Below are positions 35,522 through 43,707 of a DNA stretch of 64,000 nt, in pieces; position 1 is the first letter of the stretch; the number at the start of each line of letters is the position of its first letter. The stretch is taken from contig NZ_JARNTV010000004.1 of NCBI RefSeq assembly GCF_029433115.1, forward strand, positions 78,409-142,408, given 5' to 3'. The position numbers were made by a program, and so were the translations under genes. The stretch is from Sphingomonas sp. AOB5. GTDB lineage: Bacteria > Pseudomonadota > Alphaproteobacteria > Sphingomonadales > Sphingomonadaceae. The notes below the pieces were generated by a model, which searched no databases, was not told the DNA's origin, and was given only the letters and a program-made list of their open reading frames with translations.

Positions 35522-37268
35522 CATTCTCCCGCTCGGCATCGACCGGGCGGGGGCCATAGCAAGACTGGAAAGTTGGCTGATTGGTACTCTGGGCGCTCTC
35601 CGGCTTGGGCGCGTCAGAAGCGGATCCACCGACGGATGGCGGATCAAGGCAGAGATCGCGAGTCGGATTCTTGAACTCGATATCGAGATCCCGGATGAGT
35701 ACCCGCGCAAACTGCCACAGGTCTTTCTCGCTAATCCACCCGCCTTCGGAACCTGGCCTCATGTCGAGTCCAACGGACGACTATGCATCACCTCGCCTTC
35801 CGACCGGTACGACCGAACCCGGCCGACTGATGTAGTGAAGGCACTGCTCGATGGTGCGTTTGACATACTCGACAAGGGCATCACGGGGGCGAACGAAGAT
35901 GATTTCCGATCCGAGTTTCTTTCCTATTGGGACATCACGGCCACGGGGCCGTATGTGCAATCATTGCTGGATCCGAGCGGCCCAAGCCGGGCGATAAAGC
36001 TCTGGCGTGGAAAGCGATTGTGCATTCTTTCGGAATCTAGGACGGACATCCGCCGCTGGCTCGGCAATCTAGGTAAGGCGCGTGTTGCCGAGGTCGCGAT
36101 TAAGGACGCAGCCCTGTTATGGCTCGATCGTCCGCTCTTGCCGCGAGAGTATCCGAAGACTGTCGCGGACCTTTACGAAATTGCCGGCGGTGCTGCCGAC
36201 AACGCGGTCGAGCTTCTGGATAGACTGTTGCGGTCGGCTAACGGACATATATTCACCGTCATCATCGGTGCCGTCGCCGGCAACGGGGCTTGCTTTGGCG
36301 GCGTCGAACTTGAGCTGCGACGCATAGACCGCGGGCGGAAAAAGAGGGGCACGTATCAGGGCGCGTCATCCCCGCAGGTCCGTCTCGGTCAGTGGAAGGA
36401 GGCGAGCCTAACCCGAACGCGCGTAGAGCGCGCCGACGCATTCTGGATTCATGGTCGGGATTCGAACCCGGACCTCCTAGAGCTGAGAACCGCAAAGATC
36501 GCGCTGGTGGGTTGCGGCTCGCTTGGGTCTCCGGTCGCGAGGCTTCTGGCGCTCGCAGGGGTCGGCAAGTTGGACTTGATGGATCCAGAAATGCTCGAAT
36601 GGGCGAATGTCGGGCGTCATGTCCTTGGCGTAGCCGCGCGCGGCAAGAACAAGGCGATCGCTCTCGCCGAGCAACTCGGTCGAGAGTTCCCCCATAGCCA
36701 GTTTGCCGGACATGGCAGACGCTGGCAGGAATGCGCTGAAACGCTCGAAGGATGCGATCTGATCATTAGCACGACCGGCATGCTCGATGACGAAGCCGAA
36801 CTGACAATGTGGCAACGAGATCATACCGGAAAGGAATTCGTCTTTGGTTGGACCGAGCCGCGAGGGTGCGCCGCGCAAGCGGTGGCGATTCTTCCCGGCG
36901 CGGGTTGTCTCTTGTGCGGCTTCGACCTGTCTGGCGATCCAGAATTCCAGGCGACTAAATGGACCGAGGTGCCGCTTCAGCGCGAAGCGGCTTGCGGTAA
37001 CTGGTTCATGCCCTACGGCGCGGGAGAGATCATGTCTGCCGCCGTACTCACGACTGAGTTGGCGCTAGGCGTTCTGACGGAACGGGCGTCGCCAGGCAAC
37101 CATCGCATCCTATCATGTCGAACCGAAATACTAGAGGCAGCCGGAGGTGAATGGACTCCCGCTTGGCTGGCCGCGACTAGCGCAGACGCTCCAGGAGGGC
37201 GTGCGATCGAGCGGCACTGGCTACCTGACATCCAATGCCCAGCCTGCCAAGGCAAGGGTCCAGCATGA
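35514..37268 (+). CDS. cap2: CBASS Cap2, E1-E2 fusion
   Basis: A 584-aa ubiquitin-transfer-like enzyme. The N-terminal E2-like domain has its cysteine at C91 (GRLCITSPSDRYD). The E1 adenylation domain starts near 328: IALVGCGSLGSPVARLLALA, then LDLMDPEMLEWANVGRHVLG. The likely catalytic E1 cysteine is C494 (EAACGNWFMPYGAGEI). Two CxxC pairs, C465/C468 and C575/C578, suggest a zinc site. Cap2 links the C-terminal glycine of the CD-NTase to cellular targets and thereby primes it. It overlaps cdnA upstream and cap3 downstream. Confidence 0.93.
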   Translation: MANILPLGIDRAGAIARLESWLIGTLGALRLGRVRSGSTDGWRIKAEIASRILELDIEIPDEYPRKLPQVFLANPPAFGTWPHVESNGRLCITSPSDRYDRTRPTDVVKALLDGAFDILDKGITGANEDDFRSEFLSYWDITATGPYVQSLLDPSGPSRAIKLWRGKRLCILSESRTDIRRWLGNLGKARVAEVAIKDAALLWLDRPLLPREYPKTVADLYEIAGGAADNAVELLDRLLRSANGHIFTVIIGAVAGNGACFGGVELELRRIDRGRKKRGTYQGASSPQVRLGQWKEASLTRTRVERADAFWIHGRDSNPDLLELRTAKIALVGCGSLGSPVARLLALAGVGKLDLMDPEMLEWANVGRHVLGVAARGKNKAIALAEQLGREFPHSQFAGHGRRWQECAETLEGCDLIISTTGMLDDEAELTMWQRDHTGKEFVFGWTEPRGCAAQAVAILPGAGCLLCGFDLSGDPEFQATKWTEVPLQREAACGNWFMPYGAGEIMSAAVLTTELALGVLTERASPGNHRILSCRTEILEAAGGEWTPAWLAATSADAPGGRAIERHWLPDIQCPACQGKGPA

Positions 37269-37756
37269 TCAGCGTCGCTATCGGCCAGTCCGGAGAAACC
37301 TTGCTGCTGTCGGAAGCCGTGCTCGAGCATTTCAACGCCTGTCGCCAGACCCGTTTCTGGCATCGCGAAGCAGGGGGCCTGCTTTTCGCTCGCATCTCCG
37401 GTAACATGATCACGATCGAGGAAGCGACTGGCCCGCGGCCGACGGACCGCCGCTCGCGCTGTTCGTATCAGGGCGATCGCCGCGCTGAGCAGCAGGAGAT
37501 CGACCAACGCCATCCGCTCGGGTTACACTACATCGGCGATTGGCATACTCATCCAGAGCCGAAGCCACGCCCCTCCGGGGCTGATGACCGCGCCATGATC
37601 AGCCGTATCAGCTCGTCCAAACACCAGCTTCAGAGCTTCTTGTACGTTATAGTTGGCACGGCCGCGTTTCCGGATGGTCTTGCGCTCGCGGTCCATGACG
37701 GTCGCACCCGTCTCGATCTGATGCTGGATAGCGTTGCCGCGAGTGCTACATCCTAA
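37265..37756 (+). CDS. cap3: CBASS Cap3, JAMM isopeptidase
   Basis: A 163-aa JAB/JAMM-type protease that removes Cap2-made CD-NTase conjugates. All JAMM residues are visible: E35 (REAGGLLF), H94 and H96, S104 and D107 (HYIGDWHTHPEPKPRPSGAD). The ATG at 37265 overlaps the cap2 stop (ATGA), giving coupling. The 3' end overlaps the convergent cap15 gene by 11 bases. Confidence 0.93.
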   Translation: MISVAIGQSGETLLLSEAVLEHFNACRQTRFWHREAGGLLFARISGNMITIEEATGPRPTDRRSRCSYQGDRRAEQQEIDQRHPLGLHYIGDWHTHPEPKPRPSGADDRAMISRISSSKHQLQSFLYVIVGTAAFPDGLALAVHDGRTRLDLMLDSVAASATS

Positions 37757-38432
37757 CCACCTCCAGTGTGCCGGCGGTGTTGAGGCCGCTGCGCCAGCTC
37801 CGCTTCGTCCAATATTCGCCTTTCAGAGTTGCTGCTTCGATATCGAGACTGAGATACGCAGCGCCAAGGTGCAGGGCTTCGTCAGTCTGCCGCGGCGTCG
37901 GCGTATTTTGGTTATAGAGATAGCCCAACTCGAAGCGTTCAAGATGGTCGTTCCAGCTTAGCTGGGCGCTGATCGAGTGGGAGGTGCCGCCCGTGTTGCT
38001 AAGCTTCCCCTCGACGCGAAGCCGAAAGAATGAGGCAGTGATCTTGAGTTCGATGTCGTCGTCCTGCAACGCGACTTGGTCGAGCTGGCCGGCATATCCC
38101 GGCTTTTCGCGCTTCTCATAGGCCTCGAACATGGCTTTGACCGACGGCCAATTCGAACGCGTCTTGCCCACCCACTTTCCATTTAGATCGGGGAAGAGAA
38201 GTCGATCAATACCCGGGATTCGCCAAAGCAATCGCCAGGGCCTCCACCACTGAGAGCCAGACCCGAACACGAACAGAAAGATGCCCCAGCCGCCGAGCAC
38301 CTTGTTGGCCAAGCTCCAGCCCTCTGTTAGATTTTGTGGTGCATGCACGAGAGCCGTAAGTAGCACAAATATGCCGAGAGGCGGCAGCGCTAGCCAAGCT
38401 ACGAGCCGTTTCAGCGATAGTGTTGAATACAT
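37746..38432 (-). CDS. cap15: CBASS effector Cap15 (2TM, beta-barrel)
   Basis: A 228-aa protein with two N-terminal membrane helices (~10-29, LVAWLALPPLGIFVLLTALV; ~44-59, KVLGGWGIFLFVFGSG) and a beta-rich cytosolic domain: LNGKWVGKTRSNWPSV, IELKITASFFRLRVEGKLSN, FELGYLYNQNTP, LHLGAAYLSLDIEAATLKGE, YWTKRSW. This is the layout of Cap15, in which a cyclic-nucleotide-binding barrel triggers membrane disruption and cell death. It is transcribed toward cap3, not with it, so effector and sensor expression are controlled from different promoters. Confidence 0.85.
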   Translation of the reverse strand: MYSTLSLKRLVAWLALPPLGIFVLLTALVHAPQNLTEGWSLANKVLGGWGIFLFVFGSGSQWWRPWRLLWRIPGIDRLLFPDLNGKWVGKTRSNWPSVKAMFEAYEKREKPGYAGQLDQVALQDDDIELKITASFFRLRVEGKLSNTGGTSHSISAQLSWNDHLERFELGYLYNQNTPTPRQTDEALHLGAAYLSLDIEAATLKGEYWTKRSWRSGLNTAGTLEVVRM

Positions 38433-38678
38433 CTGGCGTCCTCGAATTGATATTGGCCGACTATCCGTAGCATGGCTGGAGATGGTAGAGCGAAACGCGG
38501 AATGTATCCATCTTGTAGTCTCGCCACTTGGAGTGTTGGGGAGGAGCCAATCTGCTTTCGGGGTGTACCTGAGTGCTGCTGAAAGACCGGGAAGCCCAGT
38601 CCCGAGGATATGAGGATGCGTTGCAGCGCTAACGTTTTCAGGCCACAGGGGGACATCTTCATCCGAAATGGATCAATC

Positions 38679-39101
38679 ATGGATACGCAGAACGAAATGC
38701 AGGAAACCTTGATCACCCTGACCGCGGATATTGTCGCGGCGCATGTCAGCAACAATTCGGTTGCTGTCTCGGACCTTCCGACGCTCATCCAGAACGTCCA
38801 TGGTGCGCTCTCGGGTCTCGGCACCGTCGCTGCGGAGCCGGAAGTGAAGCAGGAACCTGCGGTTTCGGTGCGTTCCTCGGTGAAGCCCGACTTCATCGTC
38901 TGCCTCGAAGACGGCAAGAAGCTGAAGATGCTCAAGCGCCACCTGATGACGCACTATCAGATGACGCCGGACCAGTATCGCGCCAAGTGGAACCTGCCCG
39001 CCGACTATCCGATGGTCGCGCCGAACTATGCCGAGCAGCGCCGCACGCTCGCCAAGAAGATCGGTCTGGGCACCAAGCGCCGCAAGCGCACGACACGCTA
39101 A
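38679..39101 (+). CDS. mucR: MucR/Ros family transcriptional regulator
   Basis: A 140-aa zinc-finger-type regulator found in alphaproteobacteria. The conserved [20 protein letters not shown] then [20 protein letters not shown] carries the C-x2...H-x-H-type region; the classical first CxxC appears as a single Cys (VCLEDG), a common variant. Family members control exopolysaccharide, motility and cell-cycle genes. The start at 38679 is chosen by the [12 protein letters not shown] opening. Likely an island-encoded copy; it lies upstream of the cap15 start, divergent from it. Confidence 0.9.
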   Translation: MDTQNEMQETLITLTADIVAAHVSNNSVAVSDLPTLIQNVHGALSGLGTVAAEPEVKQEPAVSVRSSVKPDFIVCLEDGKKLKMLKRHLMTHYQMTPDQYRAKWNLPADYPMVAPNYAEQRRTLAKKIGLGTKRRKRTTR

Positions 39102-39164
39102 CCGGCTCAACGGGGATCCGTTTGGTGCTGCGGACGGCGTGCCGGAAGCGCTACGACGGCGCCT

Positions 39165-39716
39165 CTAGCAGATGCTCTCGCAGGGGACGCCATCGCCATC
39201 GCCATCAAGCCGACCCACGCCACAGGTGTTGAGATAGTGGTACGCCTCGGCGCAGCTATTCATCTGCCCACATTTCCACTTGCCGCCACATTGCCGGCTC
39301 GATTTGGTCGAAAGGCGCTTTCGGGCGGCAATTCGTTCTGGTGCAGGCGGAGGGGGTGCTGGCTTTACGGTCGACAACAGGCGCGATGAGACCCAACAAT
39401 CCGAACCCTGGCTGCGCTCGACCTTCGTCCAACTGCCATCGGTCTCAAGTGAGGTGACCTCGTCGCCTGACGACAGGCGCGCGACCTTGCGGCCTTTTGA
39501 TTTCGGGGCGCTGCGGCAATTGGCAGAGGTACCCGACACATAGAGTGTCTCTCGGGCGCCTGTGGTTTCGGCGCCGATAGCACTGCCGGTATCGGCAAAC
39601 GCTTGAGGTTGCGTATTGGAGCTGTCGCCGCAGCGGCTCAGCATCATGACCGCGACGATAACGAGCACGACAAGGCCGCATCCATTAGATGCGCTAGATG
39701 AGCCAGTTGCGGCCAC
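39165..39716 (-). CDS. SH3 and excalibur-domain protein
   Basis: A 183-aa protein with an N-terminal membrane anchor (GLVVLVIVAVMMLSRCG). A bacterial SH3 (SH3b) domain spans about 55-115 (ETLYVSGTSANCRSAPKSKG, SWTKVERSQGSDCWV). The C-terminus is an excalibur calcium-binding domain: CGGKWKCGQMNSCAEAYHYL then GVGRLDGDGDGVPCESIC, with the DGDGDGxPCE motif. The protein likely sits outside the inner membrane. Function of this combination is unknown. Confidence 0.87.
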   Translation of the reverse strand: MAATGSSSASNGCGLVVLVIVAVMMLSRCGDSSNTQPQAFADTGSAIGAETTGARETLYVSGTSANCRSAPKSKGRKVARLSSGDEVTSLETDGSWTKVERSQGSDCWVSSRLLSTVKPAPPPPAPERIAARKRLSTKSSRQCGGKWKCGQMNSCAEAYHYLNTCGVGRLDGDGDGVPCESIC

Positions 39717-39855
39717 AAGCAGTTCTCCCCCAGTGCGCTCCCTTCGTCATTAGCATCGCCTCCGTGTAGACAGCTGAGATTTCGAGATTCAATCTCTTGA
39801 TACTAGCGCACTTAAGAAACGTCGCTGGTCCAAAGGGGATTTTATATCCACCATT

Positions 39856-40446
39856 CTAGAGAGCCAGAGTGGGACACCCCTTTGGGGGTACAAGTATGGT
39901 GCCATTCCTCATGGTGGCTTGAAAGAATCTCAGACCATTTGACGGTATTTCATCAAGATCATGAGCAATCCATCCAATTTCTCGGTTCTCGCGTGAGGCG
40001 GGCTGTGGAGTGTCTGCCGTGCCGCTCTCGACTAATTCAATCGTAGCCGGATATTCGCGCGCGCCCAGATAGGGTTCTCGGAAATAGCGCCTCGAGCGGA
40101 CTCGTTTGATAAACATTTTTGAGTGCATGGCTGCGATGCTATCCGAGTTAGAGTGATCGATAACATCAAAATGTGCATCGATGAGGTAATCTACATCCAA
40201 CAGTGAGATGCTGCGTATAATTCCGTGTCTAGGACTGTGTGAATTTCGGTCTTCTTCGCAGAATAATATTGGGTTGAGCACGTGAATTGCGTCCACATGC
40301 CATCGTATCTGAGGCTTCCAGTATATTGATTCGTAGATGGCGCGAGCGGCAAAGGGAGTGATCACTTCGTAGCTAATTCGATCCACCTTAAATTCAGGTC
40401 GAGCAAAACAGGCTTTGGGGCCGGAGACGCGTATCCTAAATGCCAT
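39856..40446 (-). CDS. solitary Cas5d-like protein
   Basis: A 196-aa protein resembling the type I-C Cas5d ribonuclease that makes crRNA: ARPEFKVDRISYEVITPFAA then AIYESIYWKPQIRWHVDAIH, AHFDVIDHSN, MFIKRVRSRRYFREPYLGAR EYPA and IGWIAHDLDE with RFFQATMRNGTILVP. From family knowledge the catalytic triad is Tyr-Lys-His; here Y42 (YWKP) and H108 can be placed, but the position before H108 is Met107 where family members have Lys. It has a GAGGAC ribosome-binding site. No other cas gene or CRISPR array is present in the window. The gene is AT-richer than its neighbours, pointing to separate transfer. Confidence 0.75.
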   Translation of the reverse strand: MAFRIRVSGPKACFARPEFKVDRISYEVITPFAARAIYESIYWKPQIRWHVDAIHVLNPILFCEEDRNSHSPRHGIIRSISLLDVDYLIDAHFDVIDHSNSDSIAAMHSKMFIKRVRSRRYFREPYLGAREYPATIELVESGTADTPQPASRENREIGWIAHDLDEIPSNGLRFFQATMRNGTILVPPKGCPTLAL

Positions 40447-40466
40447 AGCAGTCCTCACTATCAGTC

Positions 40467-41093
40467 CTACAGCCATCCAAGCGCGTGGAAGCTCACGGCC
40501 TGGTCGCGCGACACCAGCACATGATCGAGCACGCGAATACCGAGCGGTTTTCCAGCCTTCGCGAGCATGTCGGTGATGGTTCGATCGGAGCGACTGGGGG
40601 TCACATCTCCCGACGGATGATTGTGGGCGATGATGAGGCCGGTTGCACCCAACTCAAGCGCTCGCCGAATAATCTCGCGGATATAGATCGGCGCCTCGTC
40701 CACGGTCCCGCGGGCCAATTCCTCTTCAGCGAGGAGCCGATTTCCGGCGTCTAGATACAGTACGCGGACGATCTCGCGATGCGCGAACCCTTGGGCTACA
40801 CGCGCATATTCCATCACCGCCAAGTCGTTGCTCAAAAGCGGGCGCTCATCCAGCCGTGTACGAAGGGACCAGAGCATTGCGTCATGCGTGGCACTGATGA
40901 CCGCAACGGCCTGACGATCATTCGTTGCGCTAGCCAGCTCCGTGCTGGGCGCAGCGAGGGTTGCGGACAGGGTTCCGAACCGCTCGATGAGACGGTGTGC
41001 TAGCTCGCGGGCTGCGCTGCCGCAGGCAGGCGTGAGAAGTTGCTCCAAGAGGGATCGGCACCGTTCTGCGCAAGGCGTGTCCGGTGACGCCAT
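40467..41093 (-). CDS. radC: RadC family (JAB domain) protein
   Basis: A 208-aa RadC-like protein with a C-terminal JAMM motif HNHPSGDVTPSRSDRTITDM preceded by LGATGLIIA. RadC proteins are frequent on mobile elements and their biochemical role is unsettled; anti-restriction or DNA repair has been proposed for the family. An earlier in-frame start (41135) would enlarge the overlap with the next gene; the ATG at 41093 is preferred. It lies 20 bases upstream of, and on the same strand as, the Cas5d-like gene. Confidence 0.88.
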   Translation of the reverse strand: MASPDTPCAERCRSLLEQLLTPACGSAARELAHRLIERFGTLSATLAAPSTELASATNDRQAVAVISATHDAMLWSLRTRLDERPLLSNDLAVMEYARVAQGFAHREIVRVLYLDAGNRLLAEEELARGTVDEAPIYIREIIRRALELGATGLIIAHNHPSGDVTPSRSDRTITDMLAKAGKPLGIRVLDHVLVSRDQAVSFHALGWL

Positions 41094-41476
41094 GTCCCGA
41101 TCGCGAGCAGCAGAAGGGTCGGATAGGCGTTCCAAAAGTGGAGAACTCTATAGATTTCGACGTGCCGCTCAGGGGCGGCCCACATCACGAATTGCAGTTC
41201 GATGCCGAGGCCCAGGAACGCAGCCATCCAAATCGGCCAGTATCGGTCTGCGCGCATGGCAAGCAGAACCACCGCAACCAGCATGACGATATCGACGGCT
41301 AGGATACCGGTCTCTCGCGAGGTGAATGCCCAGCGCCATTGCTTTGCCGCGACGTAGGTGAGCGCCACTGCGCCAAGGATGATCGCCGTTGCGATGCGTT
41401 CAGGCGCTCCACCCCTGCTGCCGGCGTAAAGGCACGTGGCAACCAAGAGCATGAGGTAGACGGCGACATTCCACAT
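41000..41476 (-). CDS. small polytopic membrane protein
   Basis: A 158-aa protein with about four hydrophobic helices (VAVYLMLLVATCLYAGS, ATAIILGAVALTYVAA, ILAVDIVMLVAVVLLAM, WMAAFLGLGIELQFVMW). It is not recognised. Its C-terminal coding end overlaps the radC 5' end by 94 bases in a different frame. Arrangement with radC suggests a conserved pair. Confidence 0.72.
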   Translation of the reverse strand: MWNVAVYLMLLVATCLYAGSRGGAPERIATAIILGAVALTYVAAKQWRWAFTSRETGILAVDIVMLVAVVLLAMRADRYWPIWMAAFLGLGIELQFVMWAAPERHVEIYRVLHFWNAYPTLLLLAIGTWRHRTRLAQNGADPSWSNFSRLPAAAQPAS

Positions 41477-41520
41477 GTCCCGACCGGACCACCAGCAGAT
41501 GATCCGGTCAAGGTCATGGA

Positions 41521-41874
41521 TCAGGCCGCGACGCTCGCCGCCGTGGTTAGCGATTGCTCACCGCTCGCATTCGGGCACCACGGAAAGATGTCTCCGTGAT
41601 CGGTGATATCGATATCGTGCTCCTGCACGGTCTTGAGGAGGCGCTGATGCGCGAGCGCGAGGTGACGGCGGCTCTCAAGTGAGAAGGCAACGGCTTTCCC
41701 GGCTTCTTCGAGGGCGGCCTGGGTCGCCCCGAATGGAAGCCCCGCCGCCTGTCGGCCGTTCGCGATGGACGCGAGGAAAAGAGCATTGGCTTCGATATGG
41801 CTATCGGAATTGAGTTCGGCAGTGTGCAGGCGGTGTACCGCCTTCGCCACGCCCATAGAGGCGACTTCAGACAT
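41521..41874 (-). CDS. hypothetical protein
   Basis: A 117-aa protein, mostly helical (VHRLHTAELNSDSHIEANAL, ALEEAGKAVAFSLESRRHLA, LALAHQRLLKTVQEHDIDIT) and not recognised. It is between the polytopic membrane gene and the LuxR-type regulator on the same strand and is probably in their operon. Confidence 0.65.
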   Translation of the reverse strand: MSEVASMGVAKAVHRLHTAELNSDSHIEANALFLASIANGRQAAGLPFGATQAALEEAGKAVAFSLESRRHLALAHQRLLKTVQEHDIDITDHGDIFPWCPNASGEQSLTTAASVAA

Positions 41875-41927
41875 AGTGGACCCGTCCCGCGGGACGCAGA
41901 GTCCACGCGGCCTTTCTGACTAAGCGT

Positions 41928-42494
41928 TTAGGGACGCGGGCGGTCGAGCGTTACGATCGCACCCGCGACAGTCAGAACGGCAATGCCAATGCCGGCTCCC
42001 ATGCCGACTACCAGCAAGGCGATCAGAACGAGACGACGAAGTGGAGGAACACTTCGTGGACTACGCTCCGGCCCGGGAATGGGCGACCAACTCAGCATGT
42101 TGGGCGGACTAGAAAGAGCCGAATATGCTTTCAGCTCCTCGCGAACTCGTAGCCCCCCAACGGCCTCGTCGGCCGGTTCCCCGTCAGACTGCGAGGGTTC
42201 GATTGCCGGGACATCGACCGTTGGCTCAACGCGGGAAATTTGCTCGCGTACCGAATACGTGCCCTCGCGCTCCTCAAACTCACGAAGCAACCGTGCGGCT
42301 TCGCGGCTGCTCGCGGCGCGTAACGTCGCGCGAGCGCCGGCTAGATGGCCCTCAACGGTGCGCAGGCTAATGCCGAGCTCGTCGGCTATCTGGTGGAGAT
42401 CCTTGAGTTCGCCCACGAGACGGAGACAGCTACGTTGCCGCTCGGTGAGCGACTTCACGCGTTCCGCAAACTGCTCCCAATCAGGCTGTGGCAT
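41928..42494 (-). CDS. LuxR-type HTH protein with C-terminal membrane anchor
   Basis: A 188-aa protein. The N-terminal HTH (SLTERQRSCLRLVGELKDLH then QIADELGISLRTVEGHLAGA) is of the LuxR/sigma-4 type. A disordered, acidic/proline linker (80-145) leads to a single C-terminal membrane helix (LRRLVLIALLVVGMGAGIGI). A DNA-binding head tethered to the membrane suggests control tied to envelope state, but no sensor domain is seen. Confidence 0.8.
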   Translation of the reverse strand: MPQPDWEQFAERVKSLTERQRSCLRLVGELKDLHQIADELGISLRTVEGHLAGARATLRAASSREAARLLREFEEREGTYSVREQISRVEPTVDVPAIEPSQSDGEPADEAVGGLRVREELKAYSALSSPPNMLSWSPIPGPERSPRSVPPLRRLVLIALLVVGMGAGIGIAVLTVAGAIVTLDRPRP

Positions 42495-42586
42495 GCCTAG
42501 GGCCTGTTACGCTACGGCGCGTGCCAAGGGAACCGACTGTTGGTGGATTTGCAGAGAATCAGAACAAGCGGAGAAGGCGGCAGGCT

Positions 42587-42703
42587 ATGAGCAAACGCGG
42601 CTTTCGGAGGATTGGAGGCGCGGTTGAACCCGTTATCCTCGGCGTGTTGGTGATCGGCTCGGTGCTAGCGGGCATCTGGAGCGCCATGGCCTGGCTATTC
42701 TAG
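42587..42703 (+). CDS. small single-helix membrane protein
   Basis: A 38-aa protein beginning MSKRGFRRIGGAVEPVILGV and ending WSAMAWLF; the second half is one hydrophobic helix after a basic head. GAAGGCGG precedes the ATG at 42587. Its stop overlaps the convergent XRE gene by nine bases. Being short, it could be spurious. Confidence 0.5.
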   Translation: MSKRGFRRIGGAVEPVILGVLVIGSVLAGIWSAMAWLF

Positions 42704-42934
42704 CCCCTTGAGCACTTCGGCCGGATCGACGTTGAGGATGCGGCAGAACCGGACAAATTCCCAGACGTCCATGCGCCGCTGCTTGCGTTCCATTCGGCTG
42801 ATGAATGTCTGCTCCTCACCGTACTGAGCAGCAAGTTCGACCTGGCTCATTCCGACTGCCCGCCGACGCGCGATCAGGCGATCGATGATCTCGATATATT
42901 GCGGCTCGAATGCGGACTTGCGGGCTTGGGGCAT
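42695..42934 (-). CDS. XRE-family transcriptional regulator
   Basis: A 79-aa single-domain HTH_XRE protein: IIDRLIARRRAVGMSQVELA then AQYGEEQTFISRMERKQRRM and WEFVRFCRILNVDPAEVLK. The ATG at 42934 is preferred. A 10-base inverted repeat lies 17 bases upstream (42951-42980), the likely autoregulatory operator, facing the lipoprotein gene. Confidence 0.88.
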   Translation of the reverse strand: MPQARKSAFEPQYIEIIDRLIARRRAVGMSQVELAAQYGEEQTFISRMERKQRRMDVWEFVRFCRILNVDPAEVLKGLE

Positions 42935-42950
42935 CTGCCCGCCCACTGAC

Positions 42951-42980
42951 AGGGCGTTTTAGAATAGTGCAAAACGCCCT
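42951..42980. promoter_or_regulatory. inverted-repeat operator between XRE regulator and lipoprotein gene
   Basis: AGGGCGTTTT (42951-42960) and AAAACGCCCT (42971-42980) are perfect reverse complements with a 10-base spacer. A third CGCCCTAT half-site follows at 42990. The position between the divergent regulator and the lipoprotein gene suits a shared operator. Confidence 0.6.
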
Positions 42981-43035
42981 ATGGTAAATCGCCCTATTTC
43001 GATGTATTCCAACCGCACATTTGGTGGGGGAAGGC

Positions 43036-43707
43036 ATGAAAGCGCATCGACTGATTGCGGCCGCTGGCGCCGCGTCACTACTCTCGGCATGCATGGGTGG
43101 CGGAGGCGGGGTGAACTCCGCCTCCAGTAGCGCGATAGACGCGAAAGCGCCTGAGACCTTCGCCTATGCGCCTGCCAGTGATCGCAGCATCCGCGTATCG
43201 GTCGATCAGGTGCTCATGCAGGGCCAGCGGGGCTATCTCCCCAAGGATCGCAACTGGCTGCAGCTCCAGCTCACCGTCACCAATGTCGGCCGCCAGACCA
43301 TCCAACTGAGCGACGTGCGTGCTCGGCTCAACAATGGAGTGGTAATCGCTGCAGCTGGTACGGGGCATGAGCTAGCGGCGGCCCCGAGCTTCGGCGGGAC
43401 TGCCGCCAAGTCGCTTGGGATCGGGGTGGCCGGTCAGGTCGCCGGTTCGCTCATCTTCCCGCCGCTCGCGCTTGTGGCGGGCGGTATCGGCCTCGCCAAT
43501 ATGCTTGGAGGTCATGAGAGTTGGCGTAAGCGATTGCAGCGCATCGAAGGGTCGCTCCTTCGCGCTCAGGCCATTGCGCCGGGAACGAGCGTAACCGGAA
43601 ACGTCTATGTTCCGGCAGTCCGCGGCCAGACCGCGCTTATCGTCTTCTACGTGGCCGGTGGCCGCTCGCAGTCGCTTGTGGTGGCGCGAACGGGAGCCAC
43701 CTTATGA
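43036..43707 (+). CDS. lipoprotein, unknown function
   Basis: A 223-aa protein with lipobox SLLSAC (Cys19) after a short signal; GGGGGAAGG directly precedes the ATG. The mature part has an immunoglobulin-like beta pattern (NWLQLQLTVTNVGRQTIQLS; GTSVTGNVYVPAVRG) and a hydrophobic glycine-rich middle (LGIGVAGQVAGSLIFPPLAL, ~135-160) that may insert in a membrane. Overlaps the next lipoprotein gene by four bases. Confidence 0.75.
   Translation: MKAHRLIAAAGAASLLSACMGGGGGVNSASSSAIDAKAPETFAYAPASDRSIRVSVDQVLMQGQRGYLPKDRNWLQLQLTVTNVGRQTIQLSDVRARLNNGVVIAAAGTGHELAAAPSFGGTAAKSLGIGVAGQVAGSLIFPPLALVAGGIGLANMLGGHESWRKRLQRIEGSLLRAQAIAPGTSVTGNVYVPAVRGQTALIVFYVAGGRSQSLVVARTGATL

Noticed and set aside
40467..41093. 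RadC-like JAMM protein as a second Cap3
   Set aside because: Its HNHPSGD...PSRSD motif and N-terminal helical region are typical of RadC, and it is not linked to an E1/E2 gene.
39780..41140. CRISPR array near the Cas5d-like gene
   Set aside because: Read for regularly spaced direct repeats of 25-40 bases around the gene on both strands; none seen, and no other cas gene is present.
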